From NCBI GenBank assembly GCA_003452695.1, contig DMNP01000116.1, forward strand, positions 1 to 7,627: a stretch of 7,627 nt of DNA, in the 5' to 3' direction. Of the stretch, positions 5,066 through 7,627 are shown one piece after another (position 1 is the first letter of the stretch; each line of letters opens with the position of its first letter). A model generated the notes under the pieces. That model worked only from the letters and a program-made list of their open reading frames with translations. It was not told the DNA's origin and did not search any database. This stretch comes from Eggerthellaceae bacterium. GTDB lineage: Bacteria; Actinomycetota; Coriobacteriia; Coriobacteriales; Eggerthellaceae. A program made the translations under genes and the position numbers.

Positions 5066-5106
5066 CTATACAAGATAGTTGAAAGTATAGGCATTGCGCC
5101 TATATT
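5066..5106. promoter_or_regulatory. Divergent promoter/operator spacer between the small gene and mini-LysR
   Basis: On the plus strand TTGAAA (5079-5084) and TATATT (5101-5106) are 16 bases apart, a good promoter directed toward the mini-LysR gene. Between them lies TATAGGC-N5-GCCTATA (5086-5104), a perfect 7-bp inverted repeat. A further half-site gives CTATAC (5066-5071) paired with GTATAG (5085-5090) over 13 bases. On the minus strand TATACT (5089-5084) is a good -10 box for the small gene but lacks a recognisable -35 box. An activator bound at the repeat could supply the missing contact. The binder is not identified. Confidence 0.6.
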
Positions 5107-5206
5107 CTTGCGAATGGACAAGATGTGGATAATACGTGACGAGCAAGTACATCGAATCGTTAAAGGTAATCGCACTTCAGGAGCATGGGATTTCTATAAA
5201 TGTCCC

Positions 5207-5235
5207 TATAATGTCGATGTTGCAAATAATGCAAC
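5207..5235 (+). promoter_or_regulatory. Second candidate mini-LysR promoter with LysR-type box
   Basis: A perfect TATAAT (5207-5212) lies closer to the mini-LysR gene, although no good -35 box precedes it. Just downstream, GTTGCA (5219-5224) and TGCAAC (5230-5235) form a perfect 6-bp inverted repeat with a 5-base spacer. It contains the T-N11-A arrangement typical of LysR-type binding sites. Its place at the predicted start site suits autorepression by the mini-LysR product, which is inference. Confidence 0.45.
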
Positions 5236-5316
5236 GAATGCGAGGGGGAAACTGTGCATGCGCTGATTTAGGATTACGTGGATGAAGATGAACTTTTGTT
5301 CACGAAAGGGAGAGGC

Positions 5317-5589
5317 GTGAAGAGCGGGTCTGTGAACATAGATATGCTCGACGAATTCGTCTATCTGGCAGAGACGCTCAGCTTCAAGCGCACGGCGGAC
5401 CATTTCTATCTGAGCAAGTCGGTCGTCAGTCGCCATATGTCCGCACTCGAAGAGCAGCTCGGCGTGCGCCTGTTCGAACGTGATAACCGCGGGACCAGGC
5501 TGACCGATGCGGGGCGGGCATTCTATCCGCAGGCCAAGAGGATTCTGAACGACTGGGCGATGGCGCTCGATGCCGTGTGCGACGCCTAG
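5317..5589 (+). CDS. Mini-LysR: LysR-type DNA-binding domain without effector domain
   Basis: The 90-residue product carries the complete LysR HTH: MLDEFVYLAETLSFKRTADH (residues 10-29), then YLSKSVVSRHMSALEEQLGV (31-50), and the wing RLFERDNRGTRLTDAGRAFY (51-70). The linker helix that normally dimerises continues to about residue 88. LysR proteins are usually about 300 residues, with a 200-residue periplasmic-binding-type effector domain that is wholly missing here. No continuation appears in another frame, because a terminator follows within 35 bases. GTG 5317 has GGGAG upstream. An earlier GTG at 5278 (AGGA four bases upstream) and a later GTG at 5332, matching the usual family start, are alternatives. 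It may be a constitutive DNA binder or heterodimer partner, or a remnant. It is divergent from the 53-residue gene. Confidence 0.85.
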   Translation: MKSGSVNIDMLDEFVYLAETLSFKRTADHFYLSKSVVSRHMSALEEQLGVRLFERDNRGTRLTDAGRAFYPQAKRILNDWAMALDAVCDA

Positions 5590-5619
5590 CGTCGTGGGGA
5601 AGCGCGTTTCGAAGGCAAC

Positions 5620-5657
5620 AAAAAAAGCGCCGGCGAAAGGCCGGCGCTTTCTTGTTT
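5620..5657. terminator. Bidirectional intrinsic terminator between mini-LysR and the lipoprotein gene
   Basis: AAAGCGCCGGC (5624-5634) and GCCGGCGCTTT (5640-5650) form a perfect 11-bp stem with a GAAAG loop. The minus-strand side ends in seven U residues (5626-5620) just past the lipoprotein stop codon, a strong terminator. The plus-strand side ends TTTCTTGTTT and probably ends the mini-LysR transcript too. Confidence 0.92.
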
Positions 5658-5667
5658 GCAGTTGCTC

Positions 5668-6645
5668 TTACAGTGCCAGGGGATACTTGGCCAGCTCGTC
5701 TTCGGTGTCGTCGTCCATGATCACGATCTGGCCGGAGATTGCGGCAAGTAGCTCCACGCCTCCGCCGAGCTCTTCGCTGTCGAAGTACAGGAACGCGTCG
5801 TCGTAGGATTCGCCCGCGTTCACGACTTCGCCGATGCCGGCCGAAATCTCCCTATCGCCGACCTTGGTCACCTCGTCGGTGTCCACGTAGATGTTCTTGT
5901 CGGTCTTGTTCACGATGCTCAGGCGGAAGCCGGGGTCGCCCGTGTAATCCGTGCCCTTGCCCGTAACCTTTATGGTCACCTTGTCGTCGTCGGCCAGGAC
6001 GATCTCGTTCATGGGCTCCACGACCGGCTCGACGTACTCAAGCTCCTCGCCGCCCTGTTCCAAGGTGTAGTCCGTGCCTTCTTCCACGTCGCCCGTGAAC
6101 GACACGTCTTGCTCGTTGCTCTTGGTCAGCGCTATCTGAACGTCGTTCTGGGTGAGCGTGAGCTTGCCGCCGTTCAGCGCCATCTGAATGGGGTAGGTGT
6201 ATTCCACGTTCAGCACGGCTCCGGAGTTCTCCAGGGCCCAGGTGCCTTCGTACAGGTAGCCGTCCACGACGAGCATGGCGCTTCCGTCTTGTGCCAAGTT
6301 CAGCATGGCGGAGACGAGCGGATAGGTCTCGTTTACTTCGGAGGCTTCTTCCGCCGACGCGCTGGCAGCCTCGCCGCTGGCAGCCTCTGCCGATGCGCTT
6401 GCAGCTTCGGCGCTTTCGGAAGTCGCGCTTGCGCTCTGGTCGCTGCTCGTGCTCGACTCTGCCGATCCGCTTTCACTGGCGGTCTGTTCGGCAGTCTCGT
6501 TGGTCCAGTAGCCCACATACGCCTCCATGCTGGCGCTTGCGCTCGGTGCCGCGCTCGATCCCGAGCCGCCCGAGCATCCTGCCAGCGCAAGTGCGCATGC
6601 CATCGCGCACACTGCGGCGATTGCGATTGCCTTCATGTGTTTCAT
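5668..6645 (-). CDS. Predicted lipoprotein with Ser/Ala/Glu-rich insert and C-terminal beta domain
   Basis: This 325-residue secreted lipoprotein has a hydrophobic signal and lipobox LAGC with acylated Cys24, and should be anchored on the outer face of the membrane. Residues 42-50 (AYVGYWTNE) look like the first strand of a lipocalin-like beta domain. About 55 low-complexity residues rich in Ser, Ala and Glu follow. The strands then resume (NLAQDGSAMLVVDG, YEGTWALENSG, NGGKLTLTQ, to about residue 175). Residues about 212-310 form a second, immunoglobulin-like strand-rich region (VTIKVTGKGTDY, FRLSIVNKTDKNIYVDTD) resembling DUF4352-like modules. ATG 6645 has AAAGG eight bases upstream; ATG 6636 is the alternative, and an upstream extension to 6765 lacks coding character. 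The overall architecture is familiar from Coriobacteria, but its function is unknown. Confidence 0.88.
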   Translation of the reverse strand: MKHMKAIAIAAVCAMACALALAGCSGGSGSSAAPSASASMEAYVGYWTNETAEQTASESGSAESSTSSDQSASATSESAEAASASAEAASGEAASASAEEASEVNETYPLVSAMLNLAQDGSAMLVVDGYLYEGTWALENSGAVLNVEYTYPIQMALNGGKLTLTQNDVQIALTKSNEQDVSFTGDVEEGTDYTLEQGGEELEYVEPVVEPMNEIVLADDDKVTIKVTGKGTDYTGDPGFRLSIVNKTDKNIYVDTDEVTKVGDREISAGIGEVVNAGESYDDAFLYFDSEELGGGVELLAAISGQIVIMDDDTEDELAKYPLAL

Positions 6646-6897
6646 CTGATTCGCCTTTCTGTCCTGGGCCGCGAATTTCGGGCCTGTGCGGGCATCATGT
6701 CGTGCAATCATACGATGCGAACCGAGGCGAGTCCGTGCGATTGTTGCCAATCCGATAGGGTGCACAAACCTAATTCACCACTTATGCATGATTTGCGCTC
6801 GGCGGCCCGTCTTTCGCAACGGGCGATGAAGCGGTGCGCCGGCCGCTTGCTCTTGGTCGTTGGCGGCGTTGGTGGGCGATGCCAGATTTCAGCCTTG

Positions 6898-6925
6898 TTG
6901 GGAAATATAGTAAACAACATATAAT
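6898..6925 (+). promoter_or_regulatory. Upstream modA promoter P1
   Basis: TTGGGA (6898-6903) is 16 bases from a perfect TATAAT (6920-6925). The predicted start near 6932 would give a leader of about 147 bases. The -10 box lies in a 15-bp segment (6912-6926) that recurs at the second promoter. Confidence 0.55.
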
Positions 6926-6979
6926 TTATGAAACAGATTATTTCAATATGGGAAATAGCGCACATGAAAATATTTCTGA

Positions 6980-7008
6980 TTGACGCTAATTAAAAAACAA
7001 CATATGAT
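6980..7008 (+). promoter_or_regulatory. Proximal modA promoter P2
   Basis: TTGACG (6980-6985) and TATGAT (7003-7008) are exactly 17 bases apart, each one base from consensus. This is the best promoter in the gap, and it would start a leader of about 64 bases before modA. The -10 box is again inside the repeated AAACAACATATRATT segment (6995-7009). Confidence 0.75.
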
Positions 7009-7078
7009 TGTGAGAACGTTCGACGTGCGCGAGAGGCAAGCGCGTCGAGGCAGGAAAACCCCAAGGGAAGGGAAGCAC

Positions 7079-7627
7079 ATGAAGAAACGCATGCACATCG
7101 TATTTGCAGCGGCGTTTGCGTTGGCCCTGATGGCGGCCTTCGCCCTCGTTGGCTGTGGCGGCTCGGCCAGCAGTTCTGCCGCGTCCGGTTCGGCCAGCGC
7201 CAGCGCCACCGCATCAAGCGCCAGCAGCGCCGCAAGCTCTGCGGCCAGCAGCGCTGCAAGCTCCGCTGCCACGTCCGGTGAAGCCGTCGAGCTGCAGGTC
7301 TTCGCCGCGAATTCGCTGCAGAAGGCTCTGCCCGAGGTAGAGGCCCTCTACACCGCCGCGAACCCGAATGTAACCTTCGTCCAGAGCGACACGGGCTATG
7401 CCGCCTCCGGCACGCTGGTCGAGACGCTGACCGCCGACCCGACCGCCGCCGACGTGCTGATCACCGCTTCGAGCAGCTCGATGGACGATGCCGAGACCGC
7501 GAACCTCGTCGACCCGGCCACCCGCTCGACCATGTTCACCAACGACCTGGTGCTGGCCGTTGCTTCCGACAGCACGCTTGCAATCTCCAACGTCAGCGAC
7601 CTTGCCACCGATGCCGTGAAGACCATC
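7079..7627 (+). CDS. modA: Molybdate/tungstate-type ABC transporter substrate-binding lipoprotein (ModA family), 3' end outside window
   Basis: The open frame runs 183 codons to the window edge without a stop. ModA binds molybdate or tungstate outside the cell and delivers it to the ModBC permease. A signal peptide ends in lipobox LVGC with acylated Cys26. A low-complexity Ser/Ala linker (about residues 28-66) tethers the binding domain. That domain starts LQVFAANSLQKALPEVEALY, the family's VFAAxSL element with expected ligand Ser79. SGTL (110-113) should supply the second oxyanion-contacting serine, and AADVLITAS (123-131) corresponds to the family's ADVFISA. NDLVLAVASDS (155-165) follows as expected. 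ATG 7079 is preceded by a purine-rich AAGGGAAGGGAAG. Permease and ATPase genes would be expected beyond the right edge. The oxyanion preference cannot be told from this part. Confidence 0.92.
   Translation, partial: MKKRMHIVFAAAFALALMAAFALVGCGGSASSSAASGSASASATASSASSAASSAASSAASSAATSGEAVELQVFAANSLQKALPEVEALYTAANPNVTFVQSDTGYAASGTLVETLTADPTAADVLITASSSSMDDAETANLVDPATRSTMFTNDLVLAVASDSTLAISNVSDLATDAVKTI
7221..7268 (+). repeat. 24-bp tandem duplication in the modA linker
   Basis: Bases 7221-7244 and 7245-7268 match at 21 of 24 positions. They encode the repeated SSAA blocks of the Ser/Ala linker that separates the lipid anchor from the binding domain. Repeat expansion of this kind probably sets linker length. 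Confidence 0.7.

Larger units (their letters stand above)
6646..7078. other. Divergent intergenic region between the lipoprotein gene and modA
   Basis: This 433-base gap holds two plus-strand modA promoters in its AT-rich right half (listed separately). On the left, minus-strand TATGAT (6712 down to 6707) is a possible -10 box for the lipoprotein gene without a clear -35 box. TGAAA-N7-TTTCA (6929-6945) is a small inverted repeat just downstream of the first modA promoter. The modA leader contains the palindrome GAACGTTC (7014-7021) and an imperfect CGAC/GTCG plus GCGC/GCGC hairpin near 7021-7046. I saw no match to the enterobacterial ModE operator and no riboswitch I can name. Confidence 0.5.

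Noticed and set aside
5114..5266. Plus-strand 50-codon frame (ATG 5114) starting exactly at the predicted transcript start of the mini-LysR promoter
   Set aside because: A leaderless upstream peptide is possible, but there is no ribosome binding site, codon use is unlike the neighbours, and the frame covers regulatory dyads.
6646..6765. N-terminal extension of the lipoprotein to ATG 6765
   Set aside because: It would bury the signal peptide 40 residues in; ATG 6645 has AAAGG upstream and places the lipobox at the normal distance.
6900..7078. Molybdenum-cofactor riboswitch or ModE operator upstream of modA
   Set aside because: I could not find the conserved elements of either; the leader shows only a small imperfect hairpin and a GAACGTTC palindrome.
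7219..7268. Possible CRISPR-like direct repeats
   Set aside because: These are adjacent 24-bp codon repeats encoding the Ser/Ala linker of modA, without spacers or cas genes.

Overview
The window looks like chromosomal DNA of a high-GC actinobacterium, most likely class Coriobacteriia (Eggerthellaceae-type gut anaerobe). This rests on GC-rich genes separated by sharply AT-rich promoters, lipoproteins with long Ser/Ala linkers, a MarR protein with a Lys/His-rich tail, and an excisionase-HTH/molybdate-domain regulator. It is an inference from style and gene content; no rRNA or marker gene here fixes the taxon. No tRNA, rRNA, CRISPR array, transposase or phage gene was seen.

Left part (1-2128). 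The window opens with a dispersed repeat (1-59) joined to a 21-bp perfect hairpin (60-109), both downstream of the minus-strand acpS gene (143-769). A 359-base AT-rich gap follows, then a MarR-type regulator (1129-1629, plus). The next 499 bases carry no convincing protein gene but are not empty. They hold two stem-loops, a near-consensus minus-strand promoter whose 17-nt spacer is a palindrome (1860-1888) and which could drive a small RNA, and a second, inverted copy of the repeat (1929-1987, 52/59 identical to the first).

Middle part (2129-4663). A complete MalY/PatB-type PLP-dependent C-S lyase (2129-3331) is followed by a 63-residue N-terminal fragment of a voltage-gated-type ion channel (3412-3603), which stops after two membrane segments next to a palindrome. 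A minus-strand one-component regulator (3662-4639) converges on it. That regulator joins an excisionase-type HTH to a molybdate-binding-like domain, and its promoter overlaps an inverted repeat.

Right part (4664-7627). A 53-codon minus-strand gene (4871-5032) has its own ribosome binding site and a strong terminator. It is divergent from a LysR-type protein reduced to the DNA-binding domain and linker helix (5317-5589). The shared spacer carries several inverted repeats. A bidirectional terminator separates the mini-LysR from a minus-strand lipoprotein (5668-6645). The window ends inside modA (7079 to the edge), a molybdate/tungstate-type substrate-binding lipoprotein with two stacked promoters that share a 15-bp repeat.

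Possible joint logic (inference): the HTH/molybdate-domain regulator and modA may be sensor and uptake arms of one oxyanion response, with the small gene and mini-LysR forming a separate divergent regulatory pair between them. The most unusual items are that small-gene/mini-LysR pair, the promoter with a palindromic spacer, and the dispersed repeat family.
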